Origin: Amycolatopsis regifaucium
Lineage (GTDB): Bacteria; Actinomycetota; Actinomycetes; Mycobacteriales; Pseudonocardiaceae
Reading direction: 5' to 3'
Length of the DNA: 64,000 nucleotides
Assembly (NCBI RefSeq): GCF_001613935.1
Contig: NZ_LQCI01000050.1
Coordinates: forward strand, 1-64,000
The notes under the pieces are model-generated. The model was not told the DNA's origin. It ran no database searches and worked only from the letters and a program-made list of their open reading frames with translations. This document shows positions 25,126 to 34,116 of this stretch, piece by piece. Made by a program: the position numbers and the translations under genes. Every line of letters begins with the position of its first letter. The stretch's first letter is position 1.

Positions 25126-26210
25126 TGAAGACGGAAACCTTGAGCCCGCGCGCGCTCAACCGCGCCACCCTGGCCAGGCAACTCCTGCTGGACCGCGCCG
25201 ATCTCCCCGCCGTCACCGCGATCGAGCGGCTGGCCGGCCTCCAGGCGCAGGCACCCGACTCGTCCTACGTCGGCCTGTGGTCACGACTGCGGGATTTCCA
25301 GGTGGACGAACTGGCGAAACCGCTGGCCGCCCGCGAAGTCGTCCGGTCGACGCTGATGCGCGGCACCGTGCACCTGGTGACGGCCGAGGACAGCCTCGCG
25401 CTGTGGCCCACGATCAAATCGGTGATCGAACGCGGTTTCCTCGGCCACTACTCACGGGAGATCGCCGGACTCGACCTCGCCGCGATCACCGAAGCGGGAC
25501 GGGAACTGCTGGCCGAACGACCTCGCACGCGCGCGGAGATCCGGACCGCGCTCTCGGAGCGGTGGCCTGAGGCCGATCCGGTCACCCTCGCCTACGCGGT
25601 CAACAGCCATCTCCCTCTCGCGCACGTGACACCGCGGGGGCTGTGGGGCCAGACCGGTCCGGTGGCGTTTTCCCTGCTCGAACAGTGGGTCGGCGACCCG
25701 ATCACGGACGGCATCTCGCTGGACGATCTGGTGCTGCGCTACCTCACGGCCTTCGGCCCGGCGACCGTCCGCGACGCGCAGGTCTGGTCAGGGCTGACCA
25801 AGCTCAAGGAGGCCTTCGAGCGTCTCCGGCCACGGCTGCGGACCTTCACCGACACCGAGGGCAAGGAACTGTTCGACCTCCCGGACGCGCCACGACCCGA
25901 CGCGGACACCCCGGCTCCCCCGCGGTTCCTGCCCGAGTACGACAACGTCCTGCTCTCCCACGCCGACCGCACGCGCGTAATCCCGGACGGCCGCCGTGTA
26001 CCCCTGCCGCCCGGAAACGGCGGCCGCCGGGGCACCCTGCTCGTCGACGGTGAATTCCTGGCCATTTGGGCGATCAAAGGGGCGACACTGACGATCGAAT
26101 CACCGAAACCGTTGCGGGATCAGGATTCGATAGCCGAAGAGGGCACTCGGTTGCTGGAATTCGTAGTGCCCGGTCAGAGCCACGACGTGCGTTTCGGCAT
26201 CGGCGGGTAA
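25125..26210 (+). CDS. Winged-helix DNA-binding domain protein (HTH_42, AlkZ-like)
   Basis: This 361-residue protein belongs to the HTH_42 family, which includes DNA glycosylases of the AlkZ/YcaQ type. The N-terminal ALNRATLARQLLL and IERLAGLQAQAPDSSYVGL blocks and VVRSTLMRGTVHLVTAEDS are characteristic. In AlkZ the Q-x-Q motif is catalytic; LQAQAP at about residue 44 retains Q-A-Q, so glycosylase activity is possible but unproven. It is translationally coupled to the epoxide hydrolase (overlap at 25125). The pairing would fit handling of an epoxide or alkylating compound and repair of the resulting DNA damage, which is inference. Confidence 0.8.
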   Translation: MKTETLSPRALNRATLARQLLLDRADLPAVTAIERLAGLQAQAPDSSYVGLWSRLRDFQVDELAKPLAAREVVRSTLMRGTVHLVTAEDSLALWPTIKSVIERGFLGHYSREIAGLDLAAITEAGRELLAERPRTRAEIRTALSERWPEADPVTLAYAVNSHLPLAHVTPRGLWGQTGPVAFSLLEQWVGDPITDGISLDDLVLRYLTAFGPATVRDAQVWSGLTKLKEAFERLRPRLRTFTDTEGKELFDLPDAPRPDADTPAPPRFLPEYDNVLLSHADRTRVIPDGRRVPLPPGNGGRRGTLLVDGEFLAIWAIKGATLTIESPKPLRDQDSIAEEGTRLLEFVVPGQSHDVRFGIGG

Positions 26211-26286
26211 CGGTCCGGCCTTTTGCCGTAACGACGGGCGGCGTTCGGGCGAAGCATTGCCTTGAAGAGCCTGAAGGGAGCGGGCG

Positions 26287-26583
26287 ATGGGCAAGAACTA
26301 CGGATTCATGACGGTGGTGGCCGGCCTGTGCGCGCTCGCGGTCATCGCGGTGGCGGCGGTCATGCGCTACCCGAACACGTCGGACGTCACGGCCGTGATC
26401 ACCGCGGCGGGAACGGTGATCGGCACGGTGGTAGGCGCCTTCTTCGGCGTGAACGCCGCGTCGGCAGGACGCGTGAAGGCCGAGGAGAGCCGGGACCAGG
26501 CGACGGCGGCACTGGTGAAGGTCGCCGGGGAAGCGGACAAGGGCAGCGACGTGGCGAAGGCGGCCATGGAAGGCGTCAACTGA
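26287..26583 (+). CDS. Small two-helix membrane protein, unknown function
   Basis: This 98-residue protein has two hydrophobic segments (about residues 8-25 and 35-53), then a charged, alanine-rich C-terminal helix that is probably cytoplasmic. GGGAG precedes ATG 26287 at a normal distance. I do not recognise the family. It lies between the HTH_42 gene and the PH-domain gene, all on the same strand, but gaps of 76 and 52 bases leave cotranscription open. Confidence 0.65.
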   Translation: MGKNYGFMTVVAGLCALAVIAVAAVMRYPNTSDVTAVITAAGTVIGTVVGAFFGVNAASAGRVKAEESRDQATAALVKVAGEADKGSDVAKAAMEGVN

Positions 26584-26635
26584 TCGTCCTTTATGGACTC
26601 ACCGCCGTCGCGCGGAAGTCCGTACTGTGGAGACC

Positions 26636-27010
26636 ATGATTGACTTCTCCAAGGACACCGTCTTCAAGCTCACGCCGTGCAAACCGGGGGACATCGCGCC
26701 GACGGTGCAGCCGATCATCATCCCGGGCGAGCAGATCCTCTCCTCGTTCAAGGCGATGCGGGACTTCGTCGTGTTCACGAACAAGCGGCTCATCGCGGTG
26801 AACATCCAGGGCATGACAGGCAAGAAAAAGGACTTCACTTCGCTGCCGTACAGCAAGATCCAGGCGTTCTCCATCGAAACCGCAGGCACCTTCGACCTGG
26901 ACGCCGAACTGGACCTGTGGTTCAGCGGCCTGGGCAACGTACGCCTGGAATTCCGGGGCTCTTCGGACATCCGGGCGATCGGGCAGCTGATCGCCACCCA
27001 CACGCTCTAG
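26636..27010 (+). CDS. Bacterial PH-domain protein
   Basis: This 124-residue protein is a single bacterial pleckstrin-homology-like domain. It has the usual beta-rich pattern with ILSSFKAMRDFVVFTNKRLI, GKKKDFTSLPYSKI and a C-terminal helix. It is cytoplasmic and has no signal peptide. The role of these stand-alone domains is unknown; some form oligomeric rings. ATG 26636 follows a GGAG at 26628; a GTG at 26627 is possible. A 22-base-arm hairpin follows at 27049. Confidence 0.8.
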   Translation: MIDFSKDTVFKLTPCKPGDIAPTVQPIIIPGEQILSSFKAMRDFVVFTNKRLIAVNIQGMTGKKKDFTSLPYSKIQAFSIETAGTFDLDAELDLWFSGLGNVRLEFRGSSDIRAIGQLIATHTL

Positions 27011-27048
27011 GGTTTCGCGTTCAGTCGACTACTTGCGGCTGGCTTGGG

Positions 27049-27099
27049 GTGACGATGGAGGAATCGGGACGTTGAGTGTCCCGATTCCTCCATCGTCAC
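27049..27099. terminator. Bidirectional hairpin between PH-domain gene and lpdA
   Basis: Perfect 22-base arms (27049-27070 and 27078-27099) enclose a 7-base loop between convergent genes ending at 27010 and 27133. The arms are unrelated to the two palindrome classes elsewhere in the window. No U-tract is present. Confidence 0.8.
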
Positions 27100-27132
27100 T
27101 GGGCCGTCTCGCCCACGGACGCACTCGCGTCA

Positions 27133-28518
<1,386 letters not shown>

Positions 28519-28569
28519 ACCTCGAAACCTACCCCTCACCGGGACGGTCCGAAGGGTGAGACTGCCTAC

Positions 28570-29343
28570 TCAGGCGGGCGGGCGGGCGCCCCGGATCTCC
28601 ACCAGCAGGTCCGTCACCGCGGTCATGATCCGTTTGGTCGCCTCTTCCAGCACTTCACGCGACGGTGAGGGGGTCACGAGGTCCGAAAGGTCGACCGGCG
28701 GACCCGCGACCAGGTTCACCGTCTTGCGCGGGAAGCCGCGCGGGAGCACCGCGTCGGACGGCAGCAGGTGGTGCGTGCCCCAGTTCGCCAGCGGGATCAC
28801 CGGGACGCCGGTCTCCAGCGCGATCCGCGCGATTCCGGTCTTGCCCCGCATCGGCCACCCGTCCGGGTGATCCGTGAACGTCGCCTCGGGGAAGATGACG
28901 ACGCACTCACCCTCACGCACGGCTTTGACGGCGTCGCGGTACGCGCCCGCCGCCGTCGGTGCCCCGCGGTGGACCGGGATGTGCCCGCCCGAACGCATCA
29001 CCGAGCCGACGACCGGCGCGTCCCACAGGCTCGCCTTCGCCAGGTAACGCGGCACGCGCCCGTGCGCGAGGCAGTACGCCGTGACCGTCGTCGGGTCGGC
29101 GAACGAGAGGTGGTTCGACGCCACCAGGAAGCCACCCGAAGCGGGGAGGTGCTCTCCCCCGCGTACCCGGAACCGGGTGAACAGCACCAGGAACGGCCAG
29201 ACCACGTTGATCGCGAGGCTGAACCAGGCGCCCCGGCCGACGCGGTTGAAGCGCCGGCCGAAGGCGATCATCTGGCGGAAGGTCAGCAAGTCACCCGAAA
29301 CGGGCCTCAATGCGGTCCAGCGTTCACGAGGTCTCAGCACCAT
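28570..29343 (-). CDS. plsC: 1-acyl-sn-glycerol-3-phosphate acyltransferase
   Basis: This 257-residue acyltransferase has the PlsC signature: NHLSFAD with His78 and Asp83 (HX4D), and the glycerophosphate-binding FPEATF block in place of the classical EGTRS. A hydrophobic N-terminal segment (about residues 41-57) probably attaches it to the membrane. It should acylate lysophosphatidate to phosphatidate, or a related lysolipid, in phospholipid synthesis. It lies upstream of lpdA on the same strand with 51 bases between. Confidence 0.88.
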   Translation of the reverse strand: MVLRPRERWTALRPVSGDLLTFRQMIAFGRRFNRVGRGAWFSLAINVVWPFLVLFTRFRVRGGEHLPASGGFLVASNHLSFADPTTVTAYCLAHGRVPRYLAKASLWDAPVVGSVMRSGGHIPVHRGAPTAAGAYRDAVKAVREGECVVIFPEATFTDHPDGWPMRGKTGIARIALETGVPVIPLANWGTHHLLPSDAVLPRGFPRKTVNLVAGPPVDLSDLVTPSPSREVLEEATKRIMTAVTDLLVEIRGARPPA

Positions 29344-29406
29344 GGACGTAATTCGTAGCCGAATCCGGTCCGGTTCGGCTGGAACCCGCCGTGAACGCGG
29401 TGCGGA

Positions 29407-30828
29407 TCACACGCGTTCGAGGACCACCACGGGGATCTCGCGGTCGGTCTTCTTCGCGTACTCGTTGTAGTCCGGCCAGACCGCGGCCAGCTTCTCCCAC
29501 AGCTTCGCGCGCTCTTCGCCCTCCACCGTCCGGGCGCGCGCGGTGAACTTGTCCGCCTTGACCTGGACCTTCACCTCAGGGTTCGCGAGGAGGTTCTTGT
29601 ACCAGCCCGGGTGCTCCGGCGCGCCGCCCTTCGACGCCACGATGACCGGGTTGTTTTCGCCGTCGAACTGGTAGATCAGCGCGAACTTGCGGTCCTCGCC
29701 GGTCTTGCGGCCCTTGGTGGTGAGGACGAGGCAGGGCGCGCCCTTCTCCCAGTCGTGTCCCACCTCGCCGTCGGTCTCCTCGTAGCGGCGGACGTGCTCG
29801 TCACCGAAAAGCATGTGTGCGTTCCTCTCCTGGTCCTGACGTGTAGCGGCGCCCTGCCAGTTTGACGCGAGCCGGTCGGTCGCGCTGATCAACTCGTGCA
29901 GGGTGCCCGGTTCGTCGAACGCGTGACCCGAGTCGCCGACCATCACCAGTTCCGCACCGGGGAGCACCTGGCTGAGCTCCCACGCGGTGATGGCCGGGGT
30001 GACCACGTCGTAGCGTCCCTGGACCAGAACGCAGGGAATACCCTCAAGCTTCCCGGCGTCGCGGAGCAGCTGATCTTCCGCGAGCCAGCCGCCGTGCCGG
30101 AAGTAATGGTTCTCGATTCTGGCGATCGCGAGCGCGAACTCCGGCTCGGAGAAGGCGTCGATCACTTCCTCCTGCGGACGCAGTTTGACCGTTTCCCCTT
30201 CCCACCGGCTCCACGCGACCGCGGCGGGTCCGTGCACCGCGGGATCCGGATGGTGCAGGAGGTCGTGATAGACCTCGATCAGGTTCTCGTGGCGGCGCGA
30301 ATACGGCACCGGATCCAGGAAGCGCGACCACGCCTCGGGGAAGAGGAAAGCCGCGCCCCCGCCGAAAAGCCATTGCAGTTCCTTCACCCGCAACGTGGCC
30401 ACACCGCGCAGGACGAGTTCCGTGGCCCGTTCCGGATGCGTCTGGGCGTAGGCCAGCCCGAGCACGCTCCCCCACGAGCCGCCGAAGACCATCCAGCGTT
30501 CGATGCCCAGATGCTCGCGCAGCCGCTCGATGTCCTCGACGAGATGCCAGGTCGTGTTGACCGAAAGATCCGCCTCCGGTGTGGCACAGTTCGGGGTGCT
30601 GCGCCCGCAGCCGCGCTGGTCGAAAAGGACGATCCGGTAGCGCTCGGGATCGAACAGCCTGCGGTGTCTCGGGCTCGAACCACCTCCCGGACCACCATGC
30701 AGGAAGATCACCGGTTTGCCCTCGGGATCGCCGCATTCCTCCCAATAGATCTCGTTGCCGTCACCGACAGGCAACATCCCTTGGACGTAAGGTTCGATTT
30801 CCGGGTAAAGGCCGAGCATGTCCGCCAC
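29407..30828 (-). CDS. Prolyl aminopeptidase fused to a Ddn-like F420-type reductase
   Basis: One uninterrupted 473-residue frame contains two proteins that normally stand alone. Residues 1 to about 320 are a proline iminopeptidase (HGGPGGGSS oxyanion loop, GGSWGSVL nucleophile Ser, GDSGHAFDEPG His). Residues from about 339 (MLFGDEHVRRYEETDG) to the end are a deazaflavin/nitroreductase-like split-barrel protein with the ASKGGAPEHPGWY and KKTDREIPVVVLER motifs. A GGAGAGG sequence lies just before the internal ATG at 29814, so the reductase (135 residues, 29407-29814) could also be made independently. F420 is produced by FbiC encoded at 3443. The upstream gene is the divergent LacI at 30858. 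Confidence 0.82.
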   Translation of the reverse strand: MADMLGLYPEIEPYVQGMLPVGDGNEIYWEECGDPEGKPVIFLHGGPGGGSSPRHRRLFDPERYRIVLFDQRGCGRSTPNCATPEADLSVNTTWHLVEDIERLREHLGIERWMVFGGSWGSVLGLAYAQTHPERATELVLRGVATLRVKELQWLFGGGAAFLFPEAWSRFLDPVPYSRRHENLIEVYHDLLHHPDPAVHGPAAVAWSRWEGETVKLRPQEEVIDAFSEPEFALAIARIENHYFRHGGWLAEDQLLRDAGKLEGIPCVLVQGRYDVVTPAITAWELSQVLPGAELVMVGDSGHAFDEPGTLHELISATDRLASNWQGAATRQDQERNAHMLFGDEHVRRYEETDGEVGHDWEKGAPCLVLTTKGRKTGEDRKFALIYQFDGENNPVIVASKGGAPEHPGWYKNLLANPEVKVQVKADKFTARARTVEGEERAKLWEKLAAVWPDYNEYAKKTDREIPVVVLERV

Positions 30829-30857
30829 TATGCCCGAAACGCCAGCTTGGAGGATCG

Positions 30858-31898
30858 ATGAAGGCCCGCCCCCACGTGACGCTGGAAGATGTGGCGCGCA
30901 CCGCGGAAGTGTCGCTCGCGACGGCGTCCCGCGTACTCAACGGCACCGCCACCGTCCGGGGGGATCTCCGCGAACGGGTGATCGCCGCGGCCGCCGACCT
31001 CTCTTATACCCCCAATGCTCACGCTCAGGCATTGGCCGGTGGCTCACAGCCGACCGTCGGGGTGATCTGCCATGACGTCGGCGATCCCTATTTCGCCGCC
31101 ATCGCGGGCGGGATCATGCGCGTGGCGAGCGAGAACGACCTTTTGGTGATGCTCGCGAGCACGTTCCGCGACCCGGCCAAGGAGGTCGCCTACGTTTCCA
31201 CGCTGCGCGCCCAGCGCGCGTCGGCCATCCTGCTGATCGGCTCCGCCTTCGAGGACAAAGGGTGGGAGAAGGCGATGGCCGCCGAACTCGAGCCGTACCG
31301 GCGCGGCGGCGGGCATGTCGCCGCGGTCAGCAGGCATCGCGGGCTCAAAGTGGACACCGTCCAGCCCGACAACCGGGGCGGCGGCGCCGCTTTGGCGAAA
31401 GCCCTCCTGGAGCTGGGACACCGGCGGTTCGCCGTACTCGCCGGGCCGAGGAGCCTGACCACCGTCGTCGACCGGCTCGAAGGCTTCGCCGCGGAATTGC
31501 GGGAAAACGACGTCGAACTGGCCGAGGACGACGTCGCCGAGGCGGCGTTCACCCGCGACGGCGGCTACCAGGCGATGGAGAAGATCCTCGCCCGGCCGCG
31601 GAAGCAGTGGCCGACGTGCGTGTTCGCGGTGACCGACGTGATGGCGATCGGCGCGATGGCCGCCTTGCGCGACGCCGGCGTCTCCGTGCCCGGCGAGATG
31701 TCGATCGCCGGCTTCGACGACATCCCGGTAGTGCGCGATCTCACGCCGTCGTTGACCACCGTCGCGCTTCCCTTGGAGAAATTGGGCGAACGGGCCATGG
31801 ACCTGGCGCTCAAGGCCGCTCCCGGCACCCGGGCGCGGGTGGTGCGGATGTCCGGCGAGGTCGTCCGGCGTCGCAGTACCGCCGCCCCCGCGCGCTGA
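30858..31898 (+). CDS. LacI-family transcriptional regulator
   Basis: This 346-residue repressor has the LacI helix-turn-helix (VTLEDVARTAEVSLATASRV) and hinge (YTPNAHAQALAGG), followed by a periplasmic-binding-protein-like sugar-binding domain (VGVICHDVGDPYFAAIAGGI; SIAGFDDIPVVRDLTPSLTTV). TTGGAGG precedes the ATG. The GAGAAAGCGCTTTCTC palindrome at 31939 is in front of the next gene and is the obvious operator, so it probably represses the downstream DUF993/isomerase operon until a sugar-like ligand binds. Confidence 0.95.
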   Translation: MKARPHVTLEDVARTAEVSLATASRVLNGTATVRGDLRERVIAAAADLSYTPNAHAQALAGGSQPTVGVICHDVGDPYFAAIAGGIMRVASENDLLVMLASTFRDPAKEVAYVSTLRAQRASAILLIGSAFEDKGWEKAMAAELEPYRRGGGHVAAVSRHRGLKVDTVQPDNRGGGAALAKALLELGHRRFAVLAGPRSLTTVVDRLEGFAAELRENDVELAEDDVAEAAFTRDGGYQAMEKILARPRKQWPTCVFAVTDVMAIGAMAALRDAGVSVPGEMSIAGFDDIPVVRDLTPSLTTVALPLEKLGERAMDLALKAAPGTRARVVRMSGEVVRRRSTAAPAR

Positions 31899-31938
31899 AC
31901 CTCTTGTGTGCGGCCCGCGGGGTGACTTACCGTGGCAC

Positions 31939-31954
31939 GAGAAAGCGCTTTCTC
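31939..31954. promoter_or_regulatory. LacI-type operator
   Basis: GAGAAAGCGCTTTCTC is a perfect 16-base palindrome with the central CG of LacI-family sites, 22 bases before the DUF993 start and 40 bases after the lacI stop. Confidence 0.75.
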
Positions 31955-31976
31955 ACGCTCGCGCCACGGAGACCCG

Positions 31977-33128
31977 ATGACCTTGATCGCCCTGCCCACC
32001 GCCGATGGCGGACTGGTGGAGTGGACGCCGCAGGGGGCGGAAACGCCCGCGAAACCGGCGTCACCACCGACCTCCCGGATCGCCTACGCGGCCGCGCACG
32101 TGGTCGCCGACCCGCTCGCCGCCGCCGACCCCGAAGAAGGCGCGGTCCTCGACTGGGACACGACGCTCGCCTTCCGCGAGCACCTGTGGTCCTGCGGCCT
32201 CGGCGTCGCCGAAGCGATGGACACCGCGCAGCGCGGGATGGGCCTGGACTGGGCCACCACCAAGGACCTCATCCGGCGCACGGGTGCACTCGCCGCCGGG
32301 CGACCCTGGGTCGCGGGGGTCGGGACCGACCAGCTTCCCGCCGGTGACGCGACCGCAGAGTCCATTTTGGACGCTTGGCGTGAGCAGCTGGACCTGGTCG
32401 GCGGAGCCGGGGCCATCCCGGTCGTGATGGCCAGCCGCGCGCTGGCCGCGTCGGCGTCCGGCCCCGAGGATTACCATGCCGCGTACGGGAAACTGCTCTC
32501 CGGCGCGGATCGTCCGGTGCTGCTGCACTGGCTGGGCGAGCAGTTCGACCCGGCGCTGGCCGGATACTGGGGGCACGCCGACGTCCGTGCCGCCGCCCGC
32601 GAACTGGGCAGGCTCTGCGCCGACCACGCGGGAGTGATCGCGGGGGTCAAGGTTTCGGTGCTCGACGCCTCGATCGAGACCGAGTTCCGCCGCGCGCTGC
32701 CCGAGGGCGTCGCGTGTTACACCGGTGACGACTTCAACTACCCGGAATTGATCGCCGGGGACGACCAGGGTCACAGCGAAGCGCTTCTCGGCATTTTCGA
32801 CGCTGTCGCGCAGGTCGCCGGCGCCGCGCTCGCCCGGCTCGACGAGGGCGACACGGCCGGATTCCACGAGTTGCTCGACCCGACGGTGGCGCTCAGCCGG
32901 GCGATCTTCCGCACCCCCACGAGGAACTACAAGACCGGCGTCGTGTTCCTCGCCTACCTCAACGGGCACCAGAACCACTTCCGCATGGTCGCGGGCCGCG
33001 AATCGGCCCGGTCCATCACGCATCTGGCCGAACTGCTGCGCCTGGCGGACGCGGCCGGCGTCCTCGCCGATCCCGACCTCGCCGTCGCGCGGATGCGTCC
33101 GCTGCTGGCCGCGGCGGGGGTGTCCTGA
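31977..33128 (+). CDS. DUF993 family protein (DapA-like TIM barrel)
   Basis: This 383-residue protein matches DUF993, a group related to dihydrodipicolinate synthase-type TIM-barrel aldolases. Recognisable blocks are WDTTLAFREHLWSCGLGVAEAMD near residue 50, IAGVKVSVLDASIE (with a Lys in a strand that could be the Schiff-base residue) and FRTPTRNYKTGVVFLAYL. A role in sugar or cyclitol catabolism is inferred from the LacI regulator and the isomerase that follows. It overlaps the next gene by one base. GGAG precedes the ATG. Confidence 0.82.
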   Translation: MTLIALPTADGGLVEWTPQGAETPAKPASPPTSRIAYAAAHVVADPLAAADPEEGAVLDWDTTLAFREHLWSCGLGVAEAMDTAQRGMGLDWATTKDLIRRTGALAAGRPWVAGVGTDQLPAGDATAESILDAWREQLDLVGGAGAIPVVMASRALAASASGPEDYHAAYGKLLSGADRPVLLHWLGEQFDPALAGYWGHADVRAAARELGRLCADHAGVIAGVKVSVLDASIETEFRRALPEGVACYTGDDFNYPELIAGDDQGHSEALLGIFDAVAQVAGAALARLDEGDTAGFHELLDPTVALSRAIFRTPTRNYKTGVVFLAYLNGHQNHFRMVAGRESARSITHLAELLRLADAAGVLADPDLAVARMRPLLAAAGVS

Positions 33129-33934
33129 TGGACCGGTTGAGCCTGAACCAGATCACCACCAAGGCTTGGTCGCTGCCGGAGGCAGTTGCGGGGTGCGCCG
33201 AGGCGGGCGTCCGCTGGATCGGCCTGTGGCGGGACAAGGTCGCCGAGACCGGTGTCGAGGAGACCGCCAGGCTGCTCAAGGAGTACGACGTCGGCGTGTC
33301 GTCGTTGTGCCGCGGCGGTTTCTTCACCGGGATCACCCCGGAAGGGTCCCCTGTGGACGGTGTGGCGCAGACCCGTGAGGCGATCGACGAAGCGGCCGCG
33401 CTGGGCGCGGACGTGCTCGTCCTGGTCGTCGGCGGCGTGCACGGCGACCTCGCGACCTCCAGGCAGCGCGTCGCCGACGCGGTCGGCGAACTGGCACCTT
33501 ACGCCGGTGAGCGCGGCGTCCGGCTCGGGCTGGAACCCCTGCACCCCATGCAGTGCGCCGAACGATCAGTGCTGTCCACAGTGGACCAGGCACTGGCGAT
33601 CGCGCTGGAGCATCCGGCCGATCAGGTCGGCGTGATCGTCGACGAGTTCCACGTGTGGTGGGATCCGCGGATCGAGGAGTCGATCGCCGCGGCGGCGGGG
33701 CGGATCGCCGGATTCCACGTGTGCGACCAGAAGGTGCCGTTGACCGACACCCTGCTCGGTCGCGCGCTGCCCGGCGACGGCCCGATCGACCACCGTCACC
33801 TGAAGGCGTGCGTCGAGGCCGCCGGGTACACCGGGCCGATCGAGGTCGAGGTGTTCGACGCGGATCTCTGGCGCCGTCCCGGCGGCGGGGTGCTCGCGGA
33901 GACGATCGCGGCTTATCGCGACCACGTCGCCTGA
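33128..33934 (+). CDS. Sugar phosphate isomerase/epimerase (AP endonuclease family 2 TIM barrel)
   Basis: This 268-residue TIM-barrel protein has the metal-binding pattern of the family: Glu in LGLEPLHPM, Asp-x-x-His in VDEFHVWWD, His in FHVCDQK, and Glu in IEVEVFD. Members isomerise or epimerise keto-sugars or inosose derivatives. It is coupled to the DUF993 gene (TGATG) under LacI control. In comparable actinobacterial operons a Gfo/Idh/MocA oxidoreductase is usual, but none is present here. A long class 2 palindrome follows at 33970. Confidence 0.87.
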   Translation: MDRLSLNQITTKAWSLPEAVAGCAEAGVRWIGLWRDKVAETGVEETARLLKEYDVGVSSLCRGGFFTGITPEGSPVDGVAQTREAIDEAAALGADVLVLVVGGVHGDLATSRQRVADAVGELAPYAGERGVRLGLEPLHPMQCAERSVLSTVDQALAIALEHPADQVGVIVDEFHVWWDPRIEESIAAAAGRIAGFHVCDQKVPLTDTLLGRALPGDGPIDHRHLKACVEAAGYTGPIEVEVFDADLWRRPGGGVLAETIAAYRDHVA

Positions 33935-33969
33935 CGAAAGGCGAAGGGGCCGCGGTCTTGCTCGCGTGA

Positions 33970-34026
33970 AGTACATGATGGCCCCCTTCCTTGCGCTAGG
34001 CGCAATGAAGGGGGCCTTCATGTACT
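33970..34026. repeat. Class 2 intergenic palindrome, copy E
   Basis: Arms of 27 bases with two mismatches surround the trinucleotide TAG. The arm starts AGTACATGATGGCCCCCTTC and is nearly identical to the copy at 52634. It follows the isomerase stop and precedes the Lnt-like gene on the same strand. Confidence 0.85.
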
Positions 34027-34116
34027 GGGGCCTCTTCGGCAGACCTGACGAAAGTAAGGCCCCCGCCTTCCCTTGGTGCGATGTCCGGACAGGCGTTGTT
34101 TCCTAGCGTTCGCGGT

